Shown: positions 50,935 through 59,906 of the stretch, piece after piece | Layout of the letters: each line of letters begins with the position of its first letter | Numbering within the stretch: the stretch's first letter is position 1 | From: Rhodobiaceae bacterium UBA7804 | GTDB lineage: Bacteria; Pseudomonadota; Alphaproteobacteria; Parvibaculales; Parvibaculaceae | Direction: 5' to 3' | Assembly: GCA_002480495.1 (NCBI GenBank) | Contig: DLCG01000008.1 | Span: 218,635-282,634, forward strand | Length of the DNA: 64,000 nucleotides | Program-made: the position numbers and the translations under genes | Notes under the pieces: model-generated | The model's input: the letters and a program-made list of their open reading frames with translations, nothing else | Database searches by the model: none | Told to the model about the DNA's origin: nothing

Positions 50935-51873
50935 CTATCCCCGGTTCGCGAGGGCTGCCGTCTGGCGGAGCGCACGCTCGCAGCGCCATGTCTCGAAGGA
51001 AAATATCCCCAGTCCGATCCAGATGAGACCGAAGGTCATCAACTGGACCGTGCCGAAGGGCTCTCCGTAGAGAAGGACCGCGATCAGGAACTGGCTCGTC
51101 GGCGCGAGATACTGCATGAGGCCAAGGGTGGCGAGGCGTATCCGCTGCGCGCCGAAGGCGAAGAGGAAGAGCGGCACAGCGGTCATCGGACCCGTCAGTA
51201 CAAGGAAGGTCCAGGTCCACCAGCTGCCATTGCCGAAGCTCGTTCCGCCATGGCCGGACAGCCACCAGAGATAGGCCAGCGCAAGCGGAAGCAGCACCAG
51301 CACCTCGACGAAGAGACCTTCGAGCGGCGTCGCCTTCGAAATCTTCCGGAGATAGCCATAGGCCGCGAAACTGCCCGCGAGGTAGAGCGATATCCAGGGG
51401 AGCTGACCCAGATCGAAGGCGAAGATCGCGACGCCGAGGGCGGCGAGCACGACCGCGAAGACCTGCGCACGCGAGAGACGCTCGCCCAGAAAGGCGACGC
51501 CGAGCAACACACTCACCAGTGGGTTCACGTAGTAGCCGAGGCTCGTCTCCACGATGCGGGCTTCGTTGATCGAATAGATGAAGACGAACCAGTTGGACCC
51601 GATCAGGAGCCCCGTGCCGACGAGCGTCAGCAGCGTGCGGCGGTCGCGGAGCACGGCCATCAAGGCGGCGCGGCGGCTGAGCGCGAAGATGAGGAGCAGC
51701 GTCAGGACGACACTCCAGACGGAGCGATGCGCCAACACCTCGAAGGGCGGCACATCCATCAGCTGCTTGTAGAAGATGACGGAAAGGCCCCAGAGGAGAT
51801 AGCCGGCAGCCGCCGAAGCGGCGCCGAGCGCGGCCTCGCTCGAAGGTGCTGAAATGGCGGGCTTTTCCTGCAC
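50935..51873 (-). CDS. rarD: EamA/RarD-type drug-metabolite permease
   Basis: The 312-residue membrane protein has about ten helices and the RarD opening AAAGYLLWGLSVIFYKQLMDVPPFEVLAHRSVWS. It also has SNWFVFIYSINEARIVETSLGYYVNPLVSVLLG, which marks this subgroup. The transported molecule is unknown. The gene is 77 bases downstream of the AraC-type regulator and in the same direction, so the regulator could control it. Confidence 0.88.
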   Translation of the reverse strand: MQEKPAISAPSSEAALGAASAAAGYLLWGLSVIFYKQLMDVPPFEVLAHRSVWSVVLTLLLIFALSRRAALMAVLRDRRTLLTLVGTGLLIGSNWFVFIYSINEARIVETSLGYYVNPLVSVLLGVAFLGERLSRAQVFAVVLAALGVAIFAFDLGQLPWISLYLAGSFAAYGYLRKISKATPLEGLFVEVLVLLPLALAYLWWLSGHGGTSFGNGSWWTWTFLVLTGPMTAVPLFLFAFGAQRIRLATLGLMQYLAPTSQFLIAVLLYGEPFGTVQLMTFGLIWIGLGIFSFETWRCERALRQTAALANRG

Positions 51874-51950
51874 TCGTTCCTCCGGCGGACCGCATGAGAC
51901 GCATCCGCGGTGCCCTTATCGGCCCGGAGGCGGGACTGCCGCAAGAAAAT

Positions 51951-52919
51951 TCAGGAGGCGGGCGGCAGGGTTTGTTCCTTCCGCCAGGTGGCGGGCGGCA
52001 CGCCGAAGACGCGCTTGAAGGCGCGATTAAAGGCGGCTTCGGACTCGTAGCCCGCATCGAAGGCGACACGGGCGACGGGATCGCGCGTATCGGAGAGGCG
52101 GCGGGCGGCGAGCTGCATCCGCCAGCGCAAGAGATAGCGCATGGGCGGGTCGCCCACGAGATCGGTGAAGCGGGCGGCGAAGGCGGAACGGGAGAGGCCG
52201 ACTTCCGCGGCGAGATCTTCCGTCGTCCATTGGCGGTCGAGACGGCGATGGAGAAGCGCGACGGCGCGGCCGATGGCGGGATCGCGAAGGGCGGCGAGCC
52301 AGCCCTTCTCCCCTTCCGGCAGCGAGGCGACATGACGATGCACCGCCTCCTCAAAGAGAATCTCCGCGAGACGGCCCAGCACGACAGCCGAACGCTCGCC
52401 GCCGCCCGCGAGAATTTGCCCCGCAAAGCGGAAGGTGCTTTCGACCCATTCGCCCGTCGGCCCCTGCGCTATGTCGAGATGGAGCACCGGCGGCAGGAAG
52501 GAGAGAAGCATATCGCCCGGCGTCTCGTTGCCGAGAAAACCGCAGACGATGCGCGTGGGCGCACCGCCTCCGCCATATTCGATTCGGGCAAGGCCGCCAT
52601 CGGGCGGCGGAAGGATAAGCTCATGCGAGTTCGCCGCCGGAATGCCGGGGCCGCTCGAGAGCACATGCGGATCGTTCCGTGGAAGGAGGACGATCTCTCC
52701 GCTGCGGACGGTGACCTCCGGCCCGTTTTCGAGGCTAAGGCGAAGCTCGCCCTTCTCGACATAGTGATAGGCGACGATGTTGCGCGGCATCTGGCCGAAG
52801 GGCGCACAATCCTCCGGCTCCACGCGCGAGACAATTGCCCAGGGCGCCGTGAATTCCGCTTCCAGAAAGATGCCGCCCGTGAGACGCATCGAGCGGAGAA
52901 CGTCCGACAAGGGGTCCAT
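51951..52919 (-). CDS. AraC-family transcriptional regulator
   Basis: The 322-residue protein has an N-terminal cupin sensor domain (about 40-180, HYVEKGELRLSLENG and LPRNDPHVL). A C-terminal AraC DNA-binding domain with two helix-turn-helix units follows (about 215-310: WTTEDLAAEVGLSRSAFAARFTDLVG, then VARVAFDAGYESEAAFNRAFKRVFG). It is upstream of the permease gene on the same strand and divergent from the homocysteine methyltransferase gene; either could be a target. Confidence 0.9.
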   Translation of the reverse strand: MDPLSDVLRSMRLTGGIFLEAEFTAPWAIVSRVEPEDCAPFGQMPRNIVAYHYVEKGELRLSLENGPEVTVRSGEIVLLPRNDPHVLSSGPGIPAANSHELILPPPDGGLARIEYGGGGAPTRIVCGFLGNETPGDMLLSFLPPVLHLDIAQGPTGEWVESTFRFAGQILAGGGERSAVVLGRLAEILFEEAVHRHVASLPEGEKGWLAALRDPAIGRAVALLHRRLDRQWTTEDLAAEVGLSRSAFAARFTDLVGDPPMRYLLRWRMQLAARRLSDTRDPVARVAFDAGYESEAAFNRAFKRVFGVPPATWRKEQTLPPAS

Positions 52920-53080
52920 TTAATGGCTCCCATGCGAGATAAGGCGGATCGGCAAAGCGATCCGGCGTCCTGCACATTCACTATGGAAGGGGCTCGCTGC
53001 AGATTTGCGCCACGGACAAACGCCGGCCGCACCGCGGCCGCCGCGCGCATTCACGCGCCCCCGAACCCGGAGACAATAGC

Positions 53081-54022
53081 ATGGTAAAATACAGAAATCG
53101 CCTGCCGCAACTGGCAGGCGGGCCGATCCTCACGGATGGCGGCCTGGAAACGACACTCGTCTTCCACAACGGCATCGACCTGCCCTTCTTCGCGGCCTTC
53201 GACCTTCTGAAGGACGAGGCGGGCACGGAAACGCTGCGCGACTATTACCGGCTTCACGCCAATATCGCGCTCCAGGCCGGAACGGGCTTCATCCTCGAAA
53301 GCCCGACCTGGCGGGCAAGCCCCGACTGGGGCACGAAGCTCGGCTATTCGCCGAACGCGCTCGACGCGGCGAACCGGGTGGCGATCCGCCTGATGCATGA
53401 GCTGCGCGACGAACTGGAAAGCGAGCGGAGCCCGATGGTCATCAGCGGCTGCATCGGCCCGCGCGGCGACGGCTACGACCCCGGCCGGGTGATGAATGCG
53501 GAAGAAGCCGCCGACTATCACGCGCCGCAAATTCGTATCTATGCGGAGGAAAGCGCGGACCTCATCACCGCGATCACCATGACGAATATCCCCGAGGCGA
53601 CGGGCGTCGCGCGCGCCGCGGCGGCGGCCGGTATGCCGGTTGCGATCTCCTTCACGGTGGAAACGGACGGGCGGCTGCCGACCGGCGACAGCCTGAAGGA
53701 CGCGATTGCCGCCGTCGACGCAGCAACCGACAACGCGCCGATCTACTACATGATCAATTGCGCGCATCCCGACCATTTCGCCGGGGCGCTCGATGGCGGC
53801 TGGACGAAGCGGCTGGGCGGCATACGCGCCAATGCCTCGCGCTGCAGCCATGCCGAACTCGACGAGGCGACGGAACTCGACGCGGGAAATCCGCAGGAAC
53901 TCGGGCGTCTCTATGCCGGGCTCTATGCACGTTTCCCGCATCTCGCCGTGCTTGGCGGCTGCTGCGGCACGGACCACCGCCATATCGAGGAAATCGTCCG
54001 CGCGATGAAAGTCGCGGCCTGA
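53081..54022 (+). CDS. Homocysteine S-methyltransferase family protein
   Basis: This 313-residue zinc enzyme has a TIM barrel. It starts GPILTDGGLETTLVFHNGIDLPFFAAF. Zn ligand Cys residues are visible in MINCAHPDHF and GGCCGTDHRHI. It methylates homocysteine or a related thiol or selenol, probably using S-methylmethionine or SAM. It lacks the cobalamin-dependent extra domains of MetH. Single gene; the stem-loop at 54029-54070 follows it. No SAM riboswitch is evident in the 161-base leader. Confidence 0.88.
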   Translation: MVKYRNRLPQLAGGPILTDGGLETTLVFHNGIDLPFFAAFDLLKDEAGTETLRDYYRLHANIALQAGTGFILESPTWRASPDWGTKLGYSPNALDAANRVAIRLMHELRDELESERSPMVISGCIGPRGDGYDPGRVMNAEEAADYHAPQIRIYAEESADLITAITMTNIPEATGVARAAAAAGMPVAISFTVETDGRLPTGDSLKDAIAAVDAATDNAPIYYMINCAHPDHFAGALDGGWTKRLGGIRANASRCSHAELDEATELDAGNPQELGRLYAGLYARFPHLAVLGGCCGTDHRHIEEIVRAMKVAA

Positions 54023-54028
54023 AATGCG

Positions 54029-54070
54029 GAAGGCCGGCAGGCGGAGAGAAATTTCCCACTGCTGGCCTTC
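54029..54070 (+). terminator. Stem-loop after the homocysteine methyltransferase gene
   Basis: Arms of 12 bases (54029-54040 and 54059-54070) pair with a single G-U wobble around an 18-base loop. No T-run follows, so it is a weak or Rho-assisted terminator at best. It lies between the stop codon (54022) and the next gene. Confidence 0.4.
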
Positions 54071-54120
54071 GCTCTCCCCTTCCCCTATGAAGAATGATGC
54101 ACATCTTCGGGGAGGGAGCG

Positions 54121-54597
54121 ATGAGCAGCACGATCTTCATACTGACGCTTGCGGCGGTGCTCGGCAGCGGGATCGTTGCCGGGATCTTCTATGCTTTTTC
54201 AAGCTTCATCATGGGCGCGCTCGGCAGGCTGCCGCCGCATGAGGGGATCGCGGCGATGCAATCGATCAATATCGTCGTCATCAATCCCGTGTTCTTCCTC
54301 GCCTTTTTCGGGACCGCGCTACTCTCGCTCATTCTCGGCGGATATGCCGTGATGAACTGGGGCGCCGCCGGTGCGGGTCTCCTGTTTTTTGGCGCGCTCT
54401 TCTATCTCGCGGGCTGCATTCTCGTGACCGTCATCTTCAACGTGCCGCTCAACAACCGGCTGGCGAAGGTGGAGTCCGCGAGCCCGCAAGGGGCCGAGGT
54501 CTGGCAGCACTATCTCGTGGCGTGGACACGGTGGAACACGGTGCGGACGGTGGCGCCCTCCATTTCGCTCGTGCTCTTCGTGCTGGCGATGGTGTGA
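54121..54597 (+). CDS. DUF1772 (anthrone oxygenase-like) membrane protein
   Basis: The 158-residue protein has four helices in the DUF1772 pattern: AGIFYAFSSFIMGALGRL, INIVVINPVFFLAFFG, ILVTVIFNVPLNNRLA, and a final TRWNTVRTVAPSISLVLFVLAMV. The ATG at 54121 follows GGGGAGGGAGC; a start at 54094 would add nine non-conserved residues. Function unknown. Confidence 0.82.
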   Translation: MSSTIFILTLAAVLGSGIVAGIFYAFSSFIMGALGRLPPHEGIAAMQSINIVVINPVFFLAFFGTALLSLILGGYAVMNWGAAGAGLLFFGALFYLAGCILVTVIFNVPLNNRLAKVESASPQGAEVWQHYLVAWTRWNTVRTVAPSISLVLFVLAMV

Positions 54598-54629
54598 GGG
54601 GTATATAGCCAACCTTTTTCCACGCCCAC

Positions 54630-54651
54630 GGGTATCGCCTTCGGCGATCCC
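54630..54651. repeat. Palindromic unit with ATCGCC-TTC-GGCGAT hairpin
   Basis: ATCGCC (54634-54639) and GGCGAT (54643-54648) pair around TTC, with GGG/CCC outer arms and one bulged base. Confidence 0.5.
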
Positions 54652-54658
54652 GAGAACA

Positions 54659-54675
54659 GGCTTCGACGCGAAGCC
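54659..54675. repeat. Palindromic unit GGCTTCG-ACG-CGAAGCC
   Basis: Perfect 7-bp arms around ACG. Directly follows the 54630-54651 unit. Confidence 0.5.
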
Positions 54676-54686
54676 ACGACGAAGAA

Positions 54687-54721
54687 TGGATTGCTTCGTC
54701 GCTTCGCTCCTCGCAATGACG
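54687..54721. repeat. Dispersed repeat with inverted ATTGC/GCAAT ends
   Basis: This 35-base element runs from TGGATTGCTTCG to CGCAATGACG. It resembles a repeat found in many alphaproteobacterial genomes, by recollection only. A single copy is seen in this window. Confidence 0.45.
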
Positions 54722-54780
54722 AGGTTGTGGAGATGGAGTGGGCCCAAGCCAATGCTGCGGCAAGGGGCACTGCGAGTGGG

Positions 54781-54803
54781 TCCCGGCTTTCGCCGGGATG
54801 ACA
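54781..54803. repeat. 23-bp palindromic repeat, copy 1
   Basis: TCCCGGC and GCCGGGA arms around TTTC, followed by TGACA. An identical copy is at 56552-56574. Confidence 0.65.
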
Positions 54804-54961
54804 CTTTTGGGTTGGGCTGAGACATTGAGTTTCAGCAATACTTGACTTCGCGACAGGCGCGCCTACCTTCCCATCAGCGAAACGACAACAGGACGTGTGA
54901 CACATGGATTTCTTCCGCAACGCAATGCCCATCTGCCTTGCTCATGCGGAGACCCTTGTCC

Positions 54962-56572
54962 ATGCCACGATCCATTTCGCTTTCCCAACTCACATGGTCC
55001 ACGCCTGACGGCCGGACACTTTTCAGCGATCTCGACCTTCAGTTCGGTCCCGTTCGCACCGGCCTTGTCGGGCGGAACGGCACCGGAAAGACGACGCTGC
55101 TGAAGCTGATCGGCGGCGAGATTTCGCCTGCGCGCGGCAGCGTGCGGACGGAGGGACGCCTTTCCACGCTCAGACAAAGCGTGCGCCCCGCGCCGGGCGA
55201 AACCATCGCCACGCTTTTCGGCGCGGAGGCAGCGCTGGCGCTGCTCCGGCGCGCGGAAGCGGGAATGGCAACCGCGGAAGAGCTTGCCGAGGCGGACTGG
55301 ACGCTTGAACAGCGGATGGAGGAGAGCCTTGCCGCGCTCAGCCTGACCGCACAGGCGGAGACGCCGCTTGCCGCGCTTTCCGGCGGGCAGCGGACACGCG
55401 CCATGCTGGCGGCGCTTATCTTTTCCGAACCCGACTTTCTTCTGCTCGACGAGCCGACCAACAATCTCGATGCCGAAGGCCGCGAGGCCGTGCGTCAGAT
55501 GCTGCAGCGCTGGCGGGGCGGCGCCATCGTCGTTTCCCATGACCGGGCGCTGCTCGAAGAGATGGACGCGATCGTGGAGCTCAACACGCTTGGCGCGACG
55601 AGCTATGGCGGGAACTGGAGCCACTACCGCGCGCAGAAGGCGGCGGAACTCGCGGCGGCGGAGCACGACCTCGCCACGGCCGCGCGGAAAGCGAAGGAGG
55701 TGAACCGGAAGGCGCAGGAGGTGCGCGAGAAGCAGGCGGCGCGCGACAAACAGGGCCGCGCGAAGAAGGCAAAAGGCGACCTGCCGCGCATTCTGCTGGG
55801 CGGCATGAAGATGAACGCCGAAAACACGAAGGGCGAGAATGCGCGCATTGCCGAGCGGCGGCAGGCGCAAGCGCAGGAGGACGCTGCGAAGGCGCGCGAA
55901 CGGATCGAGATATTGCAGCCCTTTACGGTGACGCTGGCACCGACGGGGCTTCACGCGGGGAGGCGCGTGCTGGAGGCGGAGGGGCTCACCGGCGGATATG
56001 ACGCGGCGCGGCCTGTGATCCGCGATTTCTCGCTGGTGGTGGCGGGACCGGAGCGCATCGCCATCACCGGGCCGAACGGCGCGGGAAAGACGACGCTGCT
56101 GAAGCTGCTGACGGGGGAGCTGCCGCCGCTATCGGGCGAGGCGCGGCTTCATGTGCCCCATGCCGTTCTCGACCAGCAGGTGAGCCTGATCGACCGGGGG
56201 CTGAGCGTCGCGGAGAATTTCCGGCGGCGGAACCCCGAGGCAAGGGAGACGGAATGCCGGGCGGCGCTGGCGCGCTTCCGCTTTCGCGCGGAGGCGGCGC
56301 TGCAGGGCGCGGACAGCTTAAGCGGCGGAGAGACGCTGCGCGCGGGGCTTGCCTGCGTGTTGGGCGGGGAGAACCCGCCGCCGCTTCTCATTCTCGACGA
56401 GCCGACGAACCATCTCGACATGGAGTCGATCGAGATACTGGAGGCGGGGCTCAAAGCCTATGACGGGGCGCTGATCGCGGTGAGCCATGACGAGGCGTTT
56501 CTCGCGGCTATCGGGATCGGGAGGCGGGTGGATATCCGAAAGACAGATGGATCCCGGCTTTCGCCGGGATGA
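54962..56572 (+). CDS. ABC-F family ATPase
   Basis: The 536-residue protein has two ABC domains and no membrane helix. Domain 1 has Walker A GRNGTGKTT and signature LSGGQRTR. Domain 2 has GPNGAGKTT and LSGGETLRAGL, then LILDEPTNHLDMESIE. A charged interdomain helix spans about 240-320, with KQGRAKKAKGDLPRILLGG. ABC-F proteins act on ribosomes (translation or antibiotic protection). ATG at 54962; the open frame extends 40 codons upstream without a convincing site. The last six residues (SRLSPG) and the stop lie in the palindromic repeat copy at 56552-56574. Confidence 0.88.
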   Translation: MPRSISLSQLTWSTPDGRTLFSDLDLQFGPVRTGLVGRNGTGKTTLLKLIGGEISPARGSVRTEGRLSTLRQSVRPAPGETIATLFGAEAALALLRRAEAGMATAEELAEADWTLEQRMEESLAALSLTAQAETPLAALSGGQRTRAMLAALIFSEPDFLLLDEPTNNLDAEGREAVRQMLQRWRGGAIVVSHDRALLEEMDAIVELNTLGATSYGGNWSHYRAQKAAELAAAEHDLATAARKAKEVNRKAQEVREKQAARDKQGRAKKAKGDLPRILLGGMKMNAENTKGENARIAERRQAQAQEDAAKARERIEILQPFTVTLAPTGLHAGRRVLEAEGLTGGYDAARPVIRDFSLVVAGPERIAITGPNGAGKTTLLKLLTGELPPLSGEARLHVPHAVLDQQVSLIDRGLSVAENFRRRNPEARETECRAALARFRFRAEAALQGADSLSGGETLRAGLACVLGGENPPPLLILDEPTNHLDMESIEILEAGLKAYDGALIAVSHDEAFLAAIGIGRRVDIRKTDGSRLSPG

Positions 56573-56574
56573 CA
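56552..56574. repeat. 23-bp palindromic repeat, copy 2, overlapping the ABC-F stop
   Basis: Identical to the copy at 54781-54803. Codons SRLSPG and the TGA of the ABC-F gene lie within it. Confidence 0.65.
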
Positions 56575-56599
56575 CCTATGGGTGTGGTAGAGGCTGCTT

Positions 56600-56651
56600 C
56601 CCCTCCCCCAGAAATCCGAATGGATTTCTGGGCCCTCCCACAGGGGGAGGG
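56600..56651. repeat. Cruciform-type palindrome between ABC-F and cimA
   Basis: The outer arms CCCTCCCCC (56601-56609) and GGGGGAGGG (56643-56651) enclose a perfect 10-bp hairpin, 56608-56617 with 56622-56631, around GAAT. A second hairpin can form from CCCTCCC (56633-56639) and GGGAGGG (56645-56651). The element sits between two converging genes and may terminate both transcripts. Confidence 0.6.
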
Positions 56652-56673
56652 TGGTCCAGATGGAAAGGCTGAG

Positions 56674-58332
56674 CTAAGCGCCGACGCCTTCCTTGCGGTT
56701 ATGCGTTTTCGGCGCGGGGGCGCCGTCGCGCAGCAGCTTGTGCGTGATCGAATCCGTCAGCGCCTGGAAGGAGGCATCCACGATGTTGGGCGAGACGCCG
56801 ACCGTGAACCAGCGATTGCCCTTCGCATCGGCGCTTTCGATCATGACGCGGGTGACGGCTTCCGTGCCGCTTGTGAGGATACGCACCTTGAAGTCCGCGA
56901 GGCGCAGATCCTCGATATAGGGCGAGTATTTGCCGAGATCCTTGCGCAGCGCCTGGTCGAGCGCGTTGACCGGGCCGTTGCCCTCGCCCACCGAGATCAG
57001 CTTTTCGCCATCGACCACGACCTTCACCGTCGCTTCCGAAACGGTGACGAGATCGCCCAGCGCGTTGAAGCGGCGCTCGACGAGGACGCGGAAGGACTCG
57101 ACGTTGAAGAATTCGGGCACCTCGCCGAGAATGCGCCGGGCAAGAAGCTCGAAAGAGGCTTCGGCGCCGTCATAGGAATAGCCGAGGAACTCGCGCTCCT
57201 TCACCTCGTCCAGCAGGCGGCCGATGCGGCGGTCGGCCGGATCGAACTCGATGCCCGCCTCTTCGAGACGCGCGAGGATGTTCGATTTGCCGGCCTGATC
57301 GGAGACGGCGATCTTGCGCTTGTTGCCGACGCTTTCGGGCGGCACATGCTCATAGGTCTTCGGGTCTTTCAGGATCGCCGAGACATGGATGCCGGCTTTC
57401 GACGCGAAAGCGCTTTCGCCCACGTAAGGCGCGTAGCGATCCGGCGCGCGATTGAGGATTTCGTCCAGCGTGCGCGAGACATGGGTGAGGCTTTTCAGGC
57501 GCTCATGCGTGACGCCGATCTCGAAACGATCCGCATAAAGAGGTTTCAGGAGGAGCGTCGGGATAAGCGAGACCATGTTGGCATTGCCGCAGCGCTCGCC
57601 CAGACCGTTCAGCGTGCCCTGCACCTGGCGGACGCCCGCGCGCACGGCGGCGAGCGAATTCGCCACCGCGTTTTCCGTGTCGTTATGCGCGTGGATGCCG
57701 AGTTTCTCGCCGGGAACGCCCGAGGCGATCACCTCGCCCACGATGCGCTCCACCTCGTCCGGCAGGGTGCCGCCATTGGTGTCGCAGAGGACGGCCCAGC
57801 GCGCGCCGTTTTCAAGCGCGGTCTTCACGCAGGCGACCGCGAATTCGGGGTTCGCCTTGTAGCCGTCGAAGAAATGCTCGCAGTCGATCATCGGTTCGCG
57901 GCCCTTGGCGGCGATGGCCTTCACGCTGTCGGCGATGCTTTCGAGATTTTCCTCGTTGGTGATGCCGAGCGCGACCGAGACATGAAAATCCCAGCTCTTC
58001 GCGACGAGGCAGACGGCGTCCGTTTCCGCATCCAGCACGGCGGCGAGGCCCGGATCGTTCGAGGCCGAGCGCCCTGCCCGCTTCGTCATGCCGAAGGCGG
58101 TGAACTTCGCATGGCCGAGCTTCGGCCTGTCGCCGAAGAAGGCGGTGTCGGTCGGGTTCGCGCCGGGATAGCCGCCCTCGATGTAATCGAGACCGAGTTC
58201 GTCCAGGAGGCCGCTAATGAGGCGCTTGTCCTCGACGCTGAAATCGACGCCGGTCGTCTGCGCGCCGTCGCGCAGCGTGGTATCGAAAAGGTAGAGGCGT
58301 TCACGCGTATTGGCTGTCTTGGACTTGCTCAT
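56674..58332 (-). CDS. cimA: Citramalate synthase
   Basis: The enzyme condenses pyruvate with acetyl-CoA to citramalate, an entry to isoleucine synthesis. The 552-residue protein has the HMGL-like barrel: LFDTTLRDGAQTTGVDFS (Arg and Asp of the active site), HAHNDTENAVANS and GTLNGLGERCGNANM. A LeuA-type regulatory domain lies at about 400-540. This pattern fits CimA and not 2-isopropylmalate synthase. I chose ATG at 58332 because GGAACGGAACC precedes it; an upstream ATG at 58347 is possible. Confidence 0.92.
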   Translation of the reverse strand: MSKSKTANTRERLYLFDTTLRDGAQTTGVDFSVEDKRLISGLLDELGLDYIEGGYPGANPTDTAFFGDRPKLGHAKFTAFGMTKRAGRSASNDPGLAAVLDAETDAVCLVAKSWDFHVSVALGITNEENLESIADSVKAIAAKGREPMIDCEHFFDGYKANPEFAVACVKTALENGARWAVLCDTNGGTLPDEVERIVGEVIASGVPGEKLGIHAHNDTENAVANSLAAVRAGVRQVQGTLNGLGERCGNANMVSLIPTLLLKPLYADRFEIGVTHERLKSLTHVSRTLDEILNRAPDRYAPYVGESAFASKAGIHVSAILKDPKTYEHVPPESVGNKRKIAVSDQAGKSNILARLEEAGIEFDPADRRIGRLLDEVKEREFLGYSYDGAEASFELLARRILGEVPEFFNVESFRVLVERRFNALGDLVTVSEATVKVVVDGEKLISVGEGNGPVNALDQALRKDLGKYSPYIEDLRLADFKVRILTSGTEAVTRVMIESADAKGNRWFTVGVSPNIVDASFQALTDSITHKLLRDGAPAPKTHNRKEGVGA

Positions 58333-58541
58333 GGTTCCGTTCCGCATCGTGGAGGGCGCAAAGGCCCGTCATCGGGTGGCAATCCGCCACCGGCCGGTCC
58401 GTGTTCCACAATGTATTGCAAGCGTGCTTGTACGGCGGCGGCGGAGCTATGTCAGCCGCTAATAATCAGACCCTGAATGATCGAGTGTGCCGGGTTCATG
58501 CCGGTATCCTCGCTGGCCGCCGTTAATATTTCCTAACGAAA

Positions 58542-59906
58542 TCAAGCCGTTAGGCCCTTGAGCCGGGCTTGCGCCCGGTCCCGTCCGATGAGAGGTAGCA
58601 GGTTTTTGAGTTCCGGTCCATGCGTCAAACCGGTGAGCGCGAGGCGGAGCGGCATGAAGAGGGCCTTGCCCTTGCGGCCCGTCGCCTCCTTCACGGCGCC
58701 GGTCCAGAGGCTCCAGGTGTCGAGGTCCCAGGGCTCGGGGGGCAACGCGGCCGCGGCGGCGGCGGCGAAATCCGCCTCCTCGATGACGGGCTCGAGCGGG
58801 CCCTCGACGATACGCGCCCAATCGACGGCGTCGGCGAAGAGGACGAGGTTCGGCTTCACCGCATCCCAGAAGGCGGGGCCGAGATCGCAGCCGAGCGCGG
58901 CGAGACGGGGCTTCGCCGTCTCATAGGGCATGATGTGGAGGCAGGCGGAGTTGACGCGGGCAAGGTCCGCCGGGTCGAAGCGAATGTCTGAGCGGCCGAG
59001 GCGCGCGATGTCGAAACTTTCGGCGAGCGTCGCGAGCGAGAGGCAGGGCTCGACCGGCTCCGGCGTACCGAGGCGCGCGAGCAGCGCATTCAGGGCCATC
59101 GCCTCATAGCCCGCCTCGCGAAGCGCGCGGAGCGAGAAACGCTCGGCATCGTCGCGCTTCGACAGCGGCTTGCCCTCCGGCCCGTTCAAGAGCGAGTAAT
59201 GCGCGAAGGCGGGCGGCTCCGCGCCCAGCGCGCGGATGATCTGAATCTGGACGCCGGTATTGGTGATGTGATCCGAGCCGCGGATGACATGAGTGATCGC
59301 AAAGTCGATGTCGTCGACGATGCTCGGCAGCGTGTAGAGGAAGCGGCCATCCTCGCGAATGAGGACGGGATCGGAGAGCGAGGCGCCGTCGATCTCGACA
59401 TGGCCCTGGATCATGTCCTCGAAGGTCGTGTGCTCGTGGTCGAGCCTGAAGCGCCAGTGGGGCTTGCGGCCTTGTAGCTCTAACTGAAAGCGATCGTCGT
59501 CGGACAAATTCAACGCCGCACGACCATATATTGGCGGGAGACCACGGGCGAGCTGGCGTTTGCGGCGGCGGTCGAGTTCCGCCGCACTTTCATAAGCCGG
59601 ATAGAGGCGGCCCGAGGCTTTGAGTTTTTCCGCCGCAGCTTCATAAGCCGCGAGACGCTCCGACTGGCGGGCGAAGATGTCATGGACGAGGCCGAGCCAG
59701 GCAAGGTCTTCCTCGATCGCGGTGGCGAATTCAGCGGTCGAGCGCGCATCGTCCGTGTCGTCCATGCGGAGCATGAACTTCCCGCCATTCTTCCGTGCAA
59801 AGAGGAAGTTCAGGAGCGCGGCGCGGGCATTGCCGACATGGAGACGGCCCGTGGGCGACGGGGCGAAGCGGACAACGACGTCAGAGGAGCCGGGCGCGGC
59901 GCTCAT
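58542..59906 (-). CDS. gltX: Glutamyl-tRNA synthetase
   Basis: The enzyme charges tRNA-Glu (perhaps also tRNA-Gln). The 454-residue class I enzyme has HIGH as HVGN in SPTGRLHVGNARAAL near residue 17. The KMSKS loop is reduced to GKPLSKRDDAERFSL near 240. The C-terminal anticodon-binding part is helical. The ATG at 59906 overlaps the NAD synthetase stop by 4 bp (ATGA), so the two are co-translated; a long upstream reading is a shadow of nadE. Alphaproteobacteria often carry two gltX genes, so this may be one of a pair. Confidence 0.92.
   Translation of the reverse strand: MSAAPGSSDVVVRFAPSPTGRLHVGNARAALLNFLFARKNGGKFMLRMDDTDDARSTAEFATAIEEDLAWLGLVHDIFARQSERLAAYEAAAEKLKASGRLYPAYESAAELDRRRKRQLARGLPPIYGRAALNLSDDDRFQLELQGRKPHWRFRLDHEHTTFEDMIQGHVEIDGASLSDPVLIREDGRFLYTLPSIVDDIDFAITHVIRGSDHITNTGVQIQIIRALGAEPPAFAHYSLLNGPEGKPLSKRDDAERFSLRALREAGYEAMALNALLARLGTPEPVEPCLSLATLAESFDIARLGRSDIRFDPADLARVNSACLHIMPYETAKPRLAALGCDLGPAFWDAVKPNLVLFADAVDWARIVEGPLEPVIEEADFAAAAAAALPPEPWDLDTWSLWTGAVKEATGRKGKALFMPLRLALTGLTHGPELKNLLPLIGRDRAQARLKGLTA

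Larger units (their letters stand above)
54598..54961. repeat. Gene-free region of stacked palindromic repeats
   Basis: The 364-base gap between the DUF1772 and ABC-F genes holds at least four palindromic units (54630-54651, 54659-54675, 54687-54721, 54781-54803) in the first 206 bases. No open frame with a ribosome binding site is seen. The last 120 bases (54842-54961) carry the ABC-F promoter and leader. Confidence 0.6.

Noticed and set aside
52920..53080. Possible SAM riboswitch before the homocysteine methyltransferase gene
   Set aside because: I could not find the paired and conserved elements of any SAM riboswitch class.
56569..58476. Very long plus-strand reading frame opposite cimA
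   Set aside because: It mirrors the cimA coding strand, has Arg/Ala/His/Asp-rich composition with no motifs, and cimA has full family signatures.
58518..58541. TTAATATTTCCTAAC near the gltX stop as a CtrA site
   Set aside because: The second half is off the TTAA consensus and the spacing fails in the other orientation; it is also downstream of genes on both sides.
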